Source of the DNA: a virus
IMG/VR virus record: IMGVR_UViG_3300046454_000570
Coordinates: 1 to 35,110 of that record
Strand: one strand, 5' to 3'
Length of the DNA: 35,110 nt
Shown: piece after piece, positions 6,327 through 14,152 of the stretch
Layout: each line of letters opens with the position of its first letter
Position numbering within the stretch: position 1 is the first letter of the stretch
Notes under the pieces: model-generated
Told to the model about the DNA's origin: nothing
The model's input: only the letters and a program-made list of their open reading frames with translations
The model's database searches: none
Made by a program: the position numbers and the translations under genes

Positions 6327-8699
6327 GTGCCCGTACCTGCTTCCTTTCGCCGGCTTTCTCCCAGGCGGTCTCCTGTGGCCAATCGCGGCAGCGGCGCGAA
6401 TCCCAGGGGCCGCATCCGGGTGGTGTACGGGACCGGGAGTCAGGGTCCTTCCGACGCCTTCGGTCAGAAGCGACCGCTGGCGCCGATCGAGCTGGTCCAG
6501 AAGTTCAAGAACGCGGTGTACGTGTGCGCCAGTGTCAAGGCTGGAGCGGTGGCCAGCACGAGCAAGCGCCTGTATGCCACGACCAAGAGCGGAGAGAACA
6601 CGCCGCGGCTGAAGACGCGGAGGTTCTACGAGGTCGAGCGCCGCCGCATGGAGCGATACCTGGAGAGCAATGCGGGACCGGATGTCTCCAAGCGGCTGGC
6701 GGGTGTGGATCGGGTGGACGAGGTCACTGAGAGCCCGATCCTCCGCGCCTTCAAGAAGCCGAACCCCTGGCTCACAGCCTTTCAGCTCGTGGAACTGGCG
6801 CAGCTCTACCGGGAGATCGAGGGTCGCGATTTCTGGTACTGGACCATGGGTCCCCTGGGGATTCCCGAGGAGATCTGGCCGCTGCCCTCCTGGATGGTGT
6901 ACGTGCAGCCGGATTTCAGCGGTACGGATGTGGTAAAAAATTATATCTTCACGGGTGGTGGTGCCAATTCTGTCCTCGATCCGAGCCGGTTGATTTACGG
7001 CAAGGAACTGAACCTTGTCGATCCTTACACATCAGCCACCTCCTGGCTCCGCGCCAACAGTCAGCTTGCGGATATTTACGACAGTCAGATCAGTTATCGC
7101 CAGAGCACGCTCCGGAATCGAGGTCGTCCCGACGCCATGTTGATCCCCAAGGAAGAGGGGGGCGAGGTCACGGTGGACAGGGATGCGATCGAATCGATCA
7201 AGATCGAGTATGAGCAGGAATACTCGATGTCGGGTGCTGGGCGGCTCTGGGTGCCCCCTGGAGGCATGGAGCTGAAGCCGGTGTCCTGGTCGCCCACGGA
7301 CATGGGTGAGATCGCCCTGTCCACCTCGGTGCTTCATGACGTGGCCAGAGCCGCACGGGTGCCTATTCCCCTGGTGGACGGCACGGCGGCCAACCGCGCC
7401 AACATGGATGCGGCTCTGCTCTGGTTCAGCAGGGATGCGGTGAGACCGTGCTGCTGGAAACTGGCCGAGCACTGGAATGCACACTTCATTACTCTTTACG
7501 ATAAAGACGATGATGGCGAACAGTTGGAACGCCAGTTCATCGCGTTTGACGATCCGGTTGCGGCGGATCGGGTACAGGAGCGAGAGGAGCATGAGAGCGG
7601 TCTGCGGGAAGGCTACATGCAGACCAATGAGGTTCGGCGATCCGTAGGTCTGCCACCCGTGGAAGGGGGTGATATCATCCGGGTGCCCGTAGGCTACGTG
7701 CCGCTGGAGTATGCCAACGATCCTACCAGGCTTGCAAAGGCCCAGGCAGCAGGGAAACCCGCCGATTCCGGAAGTGCCAAGCTCTCGCGCGGCGACAAGA
7801 ACCAGAACGGCAAGAAGCGGCCCACGGGAGCCAACGATAAGCCATTTGCCGAGGAAGATGATGTTGGCAGCAACAATGGCAAAAAGAAGGCTCTCGAGGG
7901 TGTGGAACGGGAGGGTGAGTATCGCAGCCCTTTCGCTGGTAAGGACCCGGGAGCCCAGGCCATCCTGGATCATGCTCTCGAGGTCCTGGATGAGGATCTG
8001 CTCACAATCACGCCTAGGCGCCGCTATGACCTCCTGCACGTGATCCGGAACGAGGCCCGCTCGTATTTCCGGGTTGAGGCCCAGAGTCTCACGGAAGCGA
8101 TCCTGGAGGCCCAGGCGAAGCCCGAGAAGCGCCTGCTCGGTGATCTTCGCGACAAGGCAGGTACGTTCTTCAAACGGATGGGTCGATCGCTCCGCGAGTT
8201 CATCACCGCGGGCGTACTGGCGCTCTCGGGTCCCCGCTCACTTTCCGAGGACGACAGAGACAGGATCGACGAGGCGCTCAAGTACCACCTTTCCTTCATG
8301 CGGAAGTTTCAGCGCGACCTTCAGGATCGCGGGCTCTCCACCCAGGTCGCCGACACAACGCCGACACCTTACTCGCCAGATCAATTCGCGGCCCAGGCGG
8401 AACTCTACGGGGGTGCGGTCTGGCCCAGTGCGATCAACTTCGTGCGCTCGCACATGATCGGCTCCATCGTCTTTTCCCTGGAGCGCCGCAAGCACATTGG
8501 TCTTGACGTACCGTGTGATGATTGCATCTACCAGCAGGATCTTGGTATTGTGCCCATAGGAACTCTTGATCCCATCGGCGATAGCGTTTGCATGTCGAGC
8601 TGCCACTGCATCTTCATTTTCTATGTGGACGCGGATGACGAACAAGGCTGGATTGCGGGTCGCGGACCACTGGATGAACTGGCGTTTGGAGAACGGTGA
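6327..8699 (+). CDS. Portal protein fused to a MuF-like C-terminal domain
   Basis: The portal forms the dodecameric ring at one capsid vertex through which DNA enters and leaves. Residues ~45-500 match an HK97/SPP1-type portal: an N-terminal wing with NPWLTAFQLVELAQLYREIE, a stem and clip region, and the LWFSRDAVRPCCWKLAEHWN helix. At 790 residues it is far longer than usual (~400-500). After a charged Gly/Lys-rich linker (~490-540) comes a helical region and a C-terminal Cys cluster (C730, C733, C755, C759, C761), reminiscent of the MuF head-morphogenesis domain. The GTG start at 6327 has a weak GAGGG site; an in-frame GTG at 6375 is an alternative. Confidence 0.92.
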   Translation: MPVPASFRRLSPRRSPVANRGSGANPRGRIRVVYGTGSQGPSDAFGQKRPLAPIELVQKFKNAVYVCASVKAGAVASTSKRLYATTKSGENTPRLKTRRFYEVERRRMERYLESNAGPDVSKRLAGVDRVDEVTESPILRAFKKPNPWLTAFQLVELAQLYREIEGRDFWYWTMGPLGIPEEIWPLPSWMVYVQPDFSGTDVVKNYIFTGGGANSVLDPSRLIYGKELNLVDPYTSATSWLRANSQLADIYDSQISYRQSTLRNRGRPDAMLIPKEEGGEVTVDRDAIESIKIEYEQEYSMSGAGRLWVPPGGMELKPVSWSPTDMGEIALSTSVLHDVARAARVPIPLVDGTAANRANMDAALLWFSRDAVRPCCWKLAEHWNAHFITLYDKDDDGEQLERQFIAFDDPVAADRVQEREEHESGLREGYMQTNEVRRSVGLPPVEGGDIIRVPVGYVPLEYANDPTRLAKAQAAGKPADSGSAKLSRGDKNQNGKKRPTGANDKPFAEEDDVGSNNGKKKALEGVEREGEYRSPFAGKDPGAQAILDHALEVLDEDLLTITPRRRYDLLHVIRNEARSYFRVEAQSLTEAILEAQAKPEKRLLGDLRDKAGTFFKRMGRSLREFITAGVLALSGPRSLSEDDRDRIDEALKYHLSFMRKFQRDLQDRGLSTQVADTTPTPYSPDQFAAQAELYGGAVWPSAINFVRSHMIGSIVFSLERRKHIGLDVPCDDCIYQQDLGIVPIGTLDPIGDSVCMSSCHCIFIFYVDADDEQGWIAGRGPLDELAFGER

Positions 8700-9034
8700 T
8701 GAGTGATCTTGGTAGACGAGTTCGGGTCTTGCGGATTGGCGATCAATTTATTTCGATGTTTTTTGGAGATTTTGAGCATCACTACAAGATCGTCAAGGAT
8801 GCTATTCCTCTTGGTGCCAGGGTGGTTCGTTGTGAGATGAGTCCGGGATTTCTGCCAGAGTTTCGGCTTCTTCTTGAGAGCCCTGAGTTCGGTCCAGTTG
8901 ATGACGGGTGTGCTATTCCGGAGATCAATCCGATGATTACTAATATCGGATCTTCTATCACAGAAGCAGATATTGATCGAATTCAGGCCGAGGAAGCTGT
9001 TTCGGAATCAGTGAAGTTTCGGGAGTTCCTCTGA
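8699..9034 (+). CDS. Small hypothetical protein, AT-richer than neighbours
   Basis: The 111-residue product overlaps the portal stop by one base and ends two bases before the protease start. GGAG lies seven bases before the ATG at 8699; GTG 8696 is the alternative. It opens with a basic beta-like segment (RRVRVLRIGDQFISMFFGDF) and ends in an acidic helix. No family is recognised. Its codons are visibly richer in A/T than those of the portal and protease genes, for example around 8740-8780, which suggests a later insertion. Confidence 0.72.
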   Translation: MSDLGRRVRVLRIGDQFISMFFGDFEHHYKIVKDAIPLGARVVRCEMSPGFLPEFRLLLESPEFGPVDDGCAIPEINPMITNIGSSITEADIDRIQAEEAVSESVKFREFL

Positions 9035-9035
9035 G

Positions 9036-10532
9036 ATGTCGTCCGTACCTCTCGAGAAATACTATCAGTCCGTGTCCCAGGATGGTCCTGTGGGTGATGA
9101 CGAGGCGATTGTCATCATCAACACGGATCGACTGGATCGTGATCGTGAGGTCGTGGTGCCCTCGGGAGGGCGGTTTGACGACTATCGCCGTAACCGGGTG
9201 GTGATGTTCGGGCATTCCAAGGGAAATCCCTCGGATGGGGATGCGGCTTTTCCGGTTGCTAAAAATATATGGATCAAGCCGACGGAGGATGGTCGCGGCC
9301 TGATTGCCAGGCACCAGTTCAATACGAAGCTGGAACTGGGCCAGAAGGTTTGCCAGCAGGTCAAGGACAATTTCCTCTCCAGTCATTCCATCAAGTTCCT
9401 GCCGATTCGCTGGGGACCACCGACTCGTGCCGAGATCCAGAAGAATCCGAGCTGGGCGGATGCCAAGACGGTGTATCGCGAGTGGTCGCTTCTGGAGTAT
9501 TCCGTACTCGTGTTTCCGGCCAACCCGGATGCCATCACGCTGGTGAAAGGGGCCAGGTCCATGGGCGACGTACTTGATCACGAGCCGGTGAAGTTCGCGA
9601 AGGAACTGGTTCAGGAAGCCAGCGAGTTCGTGGCGTCCCAGGAAGAAGCGAGCGAGATGATCGCGCGCTCCTGCACGAGCGAGACGATCTTCAAGGGCTT
9701 TCTGGATCATGCCGAGGCCAAGGGTGAGAAGCTCGGGGATGTGCGCGTCGCCATGCTGCGGCCGATCGTGGACGCACTCACGAGTTCCCTGAACTCCTAT
9801 CTCTGGAGCGTGATCTACGACTGGCGCGAGGAGCCGGGTTCGTATTCCGACAAGATCGGTGCGGCGTGCACCGAGTTCTGCGAGGCGGCAATCACGGCGT
9901 TCGAGGCGTTCGAGCCTTTGAAGATTCAGGACGAGAAGAACCTCAAGATGGAGGCCCTGGTCAAGGGGATGTCCCTGGAGTCGATCGATCTCTTCGGTGA
10001 TCCAGCCCAGATCCTTGCGGATGGTCTGGCTGAGGCCATGGAATCCAAGGAAGTGGACGAGGGTGACGCGGTGGAGCGGGCTCAGAGCGTTGTTGAGGAA
10101 GAAGAGGAAGAGGACGGGGACGAAGGTCCTCCGATCAAGCCAGGGGATCATGTCAAGTGCATGGCGTCTCATGTCAAGGGGTACGCCAAGTGCATGAGCG
10201 TGCATACCAAGGAGATGGTTCCGGATGTCGAAGATGACATCATGGGCAGCAAGGAAGATCCCGCGGTTCGTGTGAAGATGTACAAGAAGATGGGTGATGG
10301 TTACACACCGACGGCACACCATCGGGGGCTCAAGATGGCGGATTGCAAGAAGACGGAACCCTTGAAGCCACCGAGCAAGGCCAAGGCCCTGGAAACCAAA
10401 GAGGATCTGTCATCCTGGAACGACTCCGATATGGCTGTCGCCGTGGAGATGATCCGTTCGACTCCGGAGCACAAAAAAGCGATGGAGGTTGCGGTCCTCG
10501 ATCAGATTGCGGTAATGTTGGGACGAGTGTGA
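9036..10532 (+). CDS. Prohead protease (HK97 type) with long C-terminal extension
   Basis: This is the maturation protease (family S78) that trims capsid and scaffold in the prohead. The family N-terminus is clear: INTDRLDRDREVVVPSGG, with catalytic His60 (MFGHSKG), Ser118 (SSHSIKF) and Glu154 (LLEYSVLVFPANPDA). The normal protease ends near residue 180-200, but this protein is 498 residues. Residues ~180-340 are helical and acidic, as in a fused scaffold. The last ~130 contain a Cys/His-rich repeat (HVKCMASHVKGYAKCMSVHT) with an acidic run before it. No separate scaffold gene is visible, so the extension is probably the scaffold. Confidence 0.9.
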   Translation: MSSVPLEKYYQSVSQDGPVGDDEAIVIINTDRLDRDREVVVPSGGRFDDYRRNRVVMFGHSKGNPSDGDAAFPVAKNIWIKPTEDGRGLIARHQFNTKLELGQKVCQQVKDNFLSSHSIKFLPIRWGPPTRAEIQKNPSWADAKTVYREWSLLEYSVLVFPANPDAITLVKGARSMGDVLDHEPVKFAKELVQEASEFVASQEEASEMIARSCTSETIFKGFLDHAEAKGEKLGDVRVAMLRPIVDALTSSLNSYLWSVIYDWREEPGSYSDKIGAACTEFCEAAITAFEAFEPLKIQDEKNLKMEALVKGMSLESIDLFGDPAQILADGLAEAMESKEVDEGDAVERAQSVVEEEEEEDGDEGPPIKPGDHVKCMASHVKGYAKCMSVHTKEMVPDVEDDIMGSKEDPAVRVKMYKKMGDGYTPTAHHRGLKMADCKKTEPLKPPSKAKALETKEDLSSWNDSDMAVAVEMIRSTPEHKKAMEVAVLDQIAVMLGRV

Positions 10533-10535
10533 AGC

Positions 10536-10620
10536 CCCGATCGATATCGGGCCTGGGGCCGCCCCCAGTTCTTCCTGTCTATCAAGGTGTGCGTAAGTGT
10601 TAGCCTGGGGCCGCCCCCAG
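10536..10620 (+). promoter_or_regulatory. Three stem-loops with an 18-bp direct repeat before the capsid gene
   Basis: The gap between protease and major capsid gene holds CCCGAT-CGAT-ATCGGG (10536-10551). GCCTGGGGCCGCCCCCAG then occurs twice (10551-10568 and 10603-10620); each copy folds as CTGGGG/CCCCAG with a 4-nt loop. No T-run follows, so these are not classical terminators. They could stabilise a processed capsid mRNA or attenuate transcription. The capsid Shine-Dalgarno ACAAGGGG follows at about 10650. Confidence 0.6.
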
Positions 10621-10665
10621 GGGGAGACATCCGCATCGCCGGGTTCCCGCACAAGGGGACCATTC

Positions 10666-12093
10666 ATGGCACTGAAGACGTATGTGGTCGCCAAGAGCTT
10701 CATGAACCTTCCGGTTCAGTCGGAGCATGAGTTTGAAGAGGCGGATGTCGTCGAGCTGCTTTCTTCGGGCAAGCTCCTGGTCAAGGACGACAACGGCATG
10801 AAGGAGGCCAAGGTCAAGGCCATGTCCGACTACCAGGACATCGCCCAGACCATCCTCAAGGGCCTCACCAAGGCCCTGGGCGAGTCCTCCAAGAAGGGGC
10901 TCGACTTCTCCGTGGTGGGCCAGGAGCAGGCCAAGCCCAAGGAGGAGCAGTCCCTTCGTGAGTGCCTCCAGGCTATCGGGTGGGCGGGCTCCACGAGCCA
11001 CGACACCATGGGCGGTTTCTATACCAAGGGTATGAACCTGCTCTCCAAGAAGTACAACATGCCCGTGTCCAAGGAGTTCAACGGGCAGTTCGATGAATCC
11101 ACTCGCATGGAAAAAGTGAGTGACGACGGGACGGTCGAGAAGGCCCAGACGACCCAGGCCGAGAACATCGGAGCTTACGGCGGTTTCGCCCTCAAGCCCG
11201 AGTTCAGCCAGACCTTCTTCACGCTCATGGGTATGAAGTCGGTGCTGGTGGAGCGAGTCACGAAGCGGATTGTGACTACGCTCGACTACTACGAGCCCAC
11301 CAAGGATTACTCCCTGGGCGGCAACGGCGCCTCGCCCTTCCTCGCCGGCATGACGGGGTCCTGGCTCCAGGAGAACATGCCGTTCAACAACACCGTGATG
11401 GCGATTCGTCAGATCCATCTCAAGATGAATCTGTTCGGTGCCTTGACGGTAGTGCCGCGTCAGCTTCTGTTCGACAACGCTTATGCGTTCGAGTCGATGC
11501 TGACCGAGAACTTTGCCGAGACGGCGGCCTTCTATCTAGCGCAGTCGATCTTCAACGGTTCCGGTGCGGCCCAGCCTTCGGGCATGACGAATGCGACCTC
11601 GGCCCTACCCCGCAATCGCACAGCGGCTGCCAACGGCGCACTGCTCTCCGACCTGGCCACGATGGTCAGCCTGATGCTTCCCGACGAGGGGGCGCAGAAC
11701 CGGTACTTCTGGATGGTGAGCCCCTCGGCGTATGCCGCTCTCCTCCAGTTGACCGATGGTACGGGTCGCGTCATCTTCCTGCCCAACTTCCCGGCAACCA
11801 CGGGTGGTCCCGCCACGGTGCGGACCCCGATGATGCTCTTCGGGATGCCGGTGGTCCGCAGCCAGTTCCCGTCGTCTTCCGGGACGGCACGGGACATCTG
11901 CCTGATCGACCCCATGCCCTACCTCCTGGGCCTGCGCCAGGAACTCGAGGTGGCCTCGAGCGAGCATGTTAACTTCCAGAGCAATCAGATGACCTATAGG
12001 TTTCTGTTGCGTGCCGATGGTAAGAGCGCATTGAATACTTATCTGACGTTGGCCAACGGCGACACGGTGGCTCCGGTCATCTACCTCAACTGA
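10666..12093 (+). CDS. Major capsid protein (HK97 fold)
   Basis: The 475-residue product starts at ATG 10666 after an AAGGGG site; an in-frame ATG at 10597 lies in the stem-loop region and is unlikely. The first ~120 residues are charged and helical, like the scaffold-like delta domain that the protease removes. The HK97 fold then begins around GAYGGFALKPEFSQ. The C-terminus shows the typical pattern MLFGMPVVRSQFPSSSGTA, then DICLIDPMPYLLGLRQ and MTYRFLLRADGKSAL. It forms the shell hexamers and pentamers. Only one copy is seen, directly downstream of the protease. Confidence 0.95.
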   Translation: MALKTYVVAKSFMNLPVQSEHEFEEADVVELLSSGKLLVKDDNGMKEAKVKAMSDYQDIAQTILKGLTKALGESSKKGLDFSVVGQEQAKPKEEQSLRECLQAIGWAGSTSHDTMGGFYTKGMNLLSKKYNMPVSKEFNGQFDESTRMEKVSDDGTVEKAQTTQAENIGAYGGFALKPEFSQTFFTLMGMKSVLVERVTKRIVTTLDYYEPTKDYSLGGNGASPFLAGMTGSWLQENMPFNNTVMAIRQIHLKMNLFGALTVVPRQLLFDNAYAFESMLTENFAETAAFYLAQSIFNGSGAAQPSGMTNATSALPRNRTAAANGALLSDLATMVSLMLPDEGAQNRYFWMVSPSAYAALLQLTDGTGRVIFLPNFPATTGGPATVRTPMMLFGMPVVRSQFPSSSGTARDICLIDPMPYLLGLRQELEVASSEHVNFQSNQMTYRFLLRADGKSALNTYLTLANGDTVAPVIYLN

Positions 12094-12130
12094 TCCTGTT
12101 CGTCCAGAGTTTTCGTTTCTTCTTTCACGA

Positions 12131-12145
12131 ATCCTCCAGGAGGAT
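12131..12145 (+). promoter_or_regulatory. Inverted repeat over the ribosome-binding site
   Basis: ATCCTCC and GGAGGAT are perfect inverted halves around one A, and the right half contains the AGGAGG Shine-Dalgarno of the gene at 12151. As RNA this can fold as ATCCT-CCAGG-AGGAT and hide the ribosome site. It may tune the amount of this protein relative to capsid. It could also be a chance effect of a strong Shine-Dalgarno. Confidence 0.35.
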
Positions 12146-12150
12146 GTTCC

Positions 12151-12594
12151 ATGTACTCAAACAGGATCAGTGAGACGCACAACCTTGTCTCGACGATCCA
12201 GGCGAAGAACGGCACGGGCAGCTATTACGGTGATGCGATCTCGCTGGATAGCACCATCGGCCGTCGCTTCGTGGCCTACGTCAACGAGGGGACTATTGGC
12301 TCCTCGGGGACCGTGGACTTCGAGTTCCAGTGGAGTGCCACTTCAGGTGGCACCTATGCCACGATCACCGGCGCCAAGATGGTGCAGGACCTCACGGGCG
12401 GCAAGACGTTCCAGGTGGAGATCGCCACCGAGGCGATCATCCAGCTTTTCCCCACTGCGAAGTGGATGAAGCCGTACCTGAAAACGCTCGTGGCGGCCAC
12501 GCCCACCTCCGTCATCGTTGTGGCCACCGAGATGGCCTATGTCCCCTGCCCTCAGAGCGCGGCGAACGCGGGTGCGGTCGTGGCGGTTCCTTGA
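12151..12594 (+). CDS. Probable capsid decoration or minor head protein
   Basis: This 147-residue, beta-rich protein lies just after the major capsid gene with a strong AGGAGG site. Its pattern VDFEFQWSATSGGTY, then ITGAKMVQDL and a later YLKTLVAATPTSVIVVATEM segment, is that of small beta-sandwich phage head proteins. Decoration (cement) proteins commonly occupy this position and bind the outside of the shell. The family is not certain, and a minor tail role cannot be excluded. No signal peptide; one Cys near the end. Confidence 0.75.
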   Translation: MYSNRISETHNLVSTIQAKNGTGSYYGDAISLDSTIGRRFVAYVNEGTIGSSGTVDFEFQWSATSGGTYATITGAKMVQDLTGGKTFQVEIATEAIIQLFPTAKWMKPYLKTLVAATPTSVIVVATEMAYVPCPQSAANAGAVVAVP

Positions 12595-12606
12595 TCGGAG
12601 GTCTTC

Positions 12607-13104
12607 ATGCCGCGTCTCAAACTGTTCGTGAATCACCTTGTGGTGGCGCCTCTTGATCCTCCGGCTCCGTGCTGTGATCCCCACAAGGATCATGGCGCGG
12701 GCGAGGACTGCAAGAGGGCGCAGCGAGGTGTTGTGCTGTTCGTGGGTCCTGGCAAGGCGGCTTATTCGATTGCCTTCAAGCCAGGGGATGTGGTGTGGTA
12801 CGATCAGGGGGTCGGACACTGGGCTTCTGTCGGTGAGAATGATGTCGTTGTGATCGACGATTCCGAGGTCTTTGCGCTGGAGAGCGACCTGGAGCACGAG
12901 ACCGCCATCAAGAAGAAGGCACGGCAGGTGCTTCAGGATGCGGGGATCACCGTGGACGGCAAGTTCGAGGTTGATCCCAAGGTCTCGATCTGGCATGAGG
13001 ATGACGATCAGGATCACAAGGACACAGGCACGGAGCATGCTGCTGACCTTGGCCCTGATCCGCTTTCGGAATCCAGCCTGGGCCTCAAGAAGGCCACGGT
13101 TTAA
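12607..13104 (+). CDS. GroES/cpn10-like protein, degenerate mobile loop
   Basis: The 165-residue product has GGAGG six bases before ATG. Residues ~5-95 follow the cpn10 barrel: LVVAPLD strand, then RGVVLFVGPGK (G41-K50), FKPGDVVWYD and NDVVVIDDSEVFAL. Where GroES has its mobile loop with the GG-IVL GroEL contact, this protein has PAPCCDPHKDHG-AGEDC (C22, C23, H26, H29, C35), which looks metal-binding and lacks the hydrophobic tripeptide. The C-terminal 65 residues are acidic and His/Asp-rich. It lies directly before a better cpn10, so the pair may form mixed rings. Phage cpn10 such as T4 gp31 helps the capsid protein fold. Confidence 0.75.
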   Translation: MPRLKLFVNHLVVAPLDPPAPCCDPHKDHGAGEDCKRAQRGVVLFVGPGKAAYSIAFKPGDVVWYDQGVGHWASVGENDVVVIDDSEVFALESDLEHETAIKKKARQVLQDAGITVDGKFEVDPKVSIWHEDDDQDHKDTGTEHAADLGPDPLSESSLGLKKATV

Positions 13105-13121
13105 CCACACGAGTCCAAGCG

Positions 13122-13820
13122 ATGGTCCACCGCATCTCGCTGTTTGATGACTACATCGCGATCCTGCCCCTGGAGACCTCCTCGGTCTCCCAGGGCGGGA
13201 TCTTGATTCCCGAGACGGCGCGCAAGAAGTCTCAGCGCGGCCGGGTGCTGTTCGCGGGGCCAGGACGTCCGAAACCGGATGGTGAGAGCCGCTGGCCGAT
13301 GCCGGTGAATCCTGGCGACATCGCTCTCTACATGCAGTATGCCGGTCACGAGATCGATTCCAATGGGCATACGATCACGGTCATGAAGGCCAGCGAGCTG
13401 CTGGGCAAGATCGAGGAGATCGATGATCCGGCACTGAACGAGATCTTCAGGCCAGAAGAAGAGCCAGAAGACGAGATTCTCGATGTTCCCGAAGGCATGG
13501 AGAAACCCGCCTGTCCCCGATGTGGTCTGGAGTTGGTTCAAGAGGCATTCAGCTACAAATATTACGACAAAGAAATCCAGGCTTGTGGATGCGAAGATTG
13601 TGGACTGATCCGGATCAACGAGGACGGAACCACGGAGCGGATCTTTGGGCGGTGCAAGAGCTGCCAGAAGGTGGATGTGGTCAGGGCGACTCCGTTTGCT
13701 CTGGGCTGTCAATTCCGGGTCTCGGGATGTACTTGCCAGGATTCCCGGTTCGATCAACTGACTCGCGAGCAGGCCCTTCCCTACATCCGTGCTTACGATA
13801 GAGAGGAGGTGTCGCTGTGA
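13122..13820 (+). CDS. GroES/cpn10 co-chaperonin fused to zinc ribbons
   Basis: Residues ~4-97 are a clear cpn10: FDDYIAILPLE, a mobile loop SSVSQGGILIPETARKKS with the GroEL-contact tripeptide at G26-I29, then RGRVLFAGPGR, VNPGDIALYM and the last strand TVMKASELLGKI. Residues ~105-125 are an acidic linker. Residues 131-205 hold ten Cys in pairs (C131/134, C155/157/160, C178/181, C196/203/205), likely two zinc ribbons. A cpn10 with a zinc-ribbon tail is unusual. It would cap the host GroEL and may deliver the phage capsid protein. Start is ATG 13122 with a weak ribosome site, in keeping with coupling to the gene before. Confidence 0.88.
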   Translation: MVHRISLFDDYIAILPLETSSVSQGGILIPETARKKSQRGRVLFAGPGRPKPDGESRWPMPVNPGDIALYMQYAGHEIDSNGHTITVMKASELLGKIEEIDDPALNEIFRPEEEPEDEILDVPEGMEKPACPRCGLELVQEAFSYKYYDKEIQACGCEDCGLIRINEDGTTERIFGRCKSCQKVDVVRATPFALGCQFRVSGCTCQDSRFDQLTREQALPYIRAYDREEVSL

Positions 13821-14152
13821 AGATCCGCATTCTGGGTGAGACCGATCGTCCCGGGTTCTATCAGTTCTGTTATGTCACAGCCTCGCCTCGCTCCGAATCC
13901 AAGGAGGTCAAGACCGAGGCCAAGGACACCAGCCTCAAGGGCGACGAGTCGAAATCCAAGGAGTCCGATTTCGAGCTTGATCCGGATTTCGAGACCGATT
14001 CCGAGCCCAGGGAAGAGTGGGTGGATCAGACGGATGGCGGCAATAACGCCTATGACTCCGATGGCCGGAGGGTTCCCGTGGGTGTGATTGTCGATTCGGA
14101 GGTGACGGCTCTGGGTCACCGCATCCTCTGGAACCCGGAAGGCCCATCATGA
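13817..14152 (+). CDS. Acidic low-complexity protein
   Basis: The GTG start at 13817 has GAGGAGGTG six bases upstream and overlaps the previous stop by 4 nt. The 111-residue product starts with a beta strand (MKIRILGETDRPGFYQFCYV), then a highly charged Ser/Lys/Glu/Asp segment (~25-75) predicted disordered, and ends with GRRVPVGVIVDSEVTALGHR. No domain is recognised. It ends in ATGA with the glycosyltransferase gene. It may be a partner or substrate of its neighbours; this is inference from position only. Confidence 0.72.
   Translation: MKIRILGETDRPGFYQFCYVTASPRSESKEVKTEAKDTSLKGDESKSKESDFELDPDFETDSEPREEWVDQTDGGNNAYDSDGRRVPVGVIVDSEVTALGHRILWNPEGPS

Noticed and set aside
10550-10620. GC hairpins as intrinsic terminators
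   Set aside because: No T-run follows either copy, and the capsid gene must be expressed from the same late transcript unless it has its own promoter.
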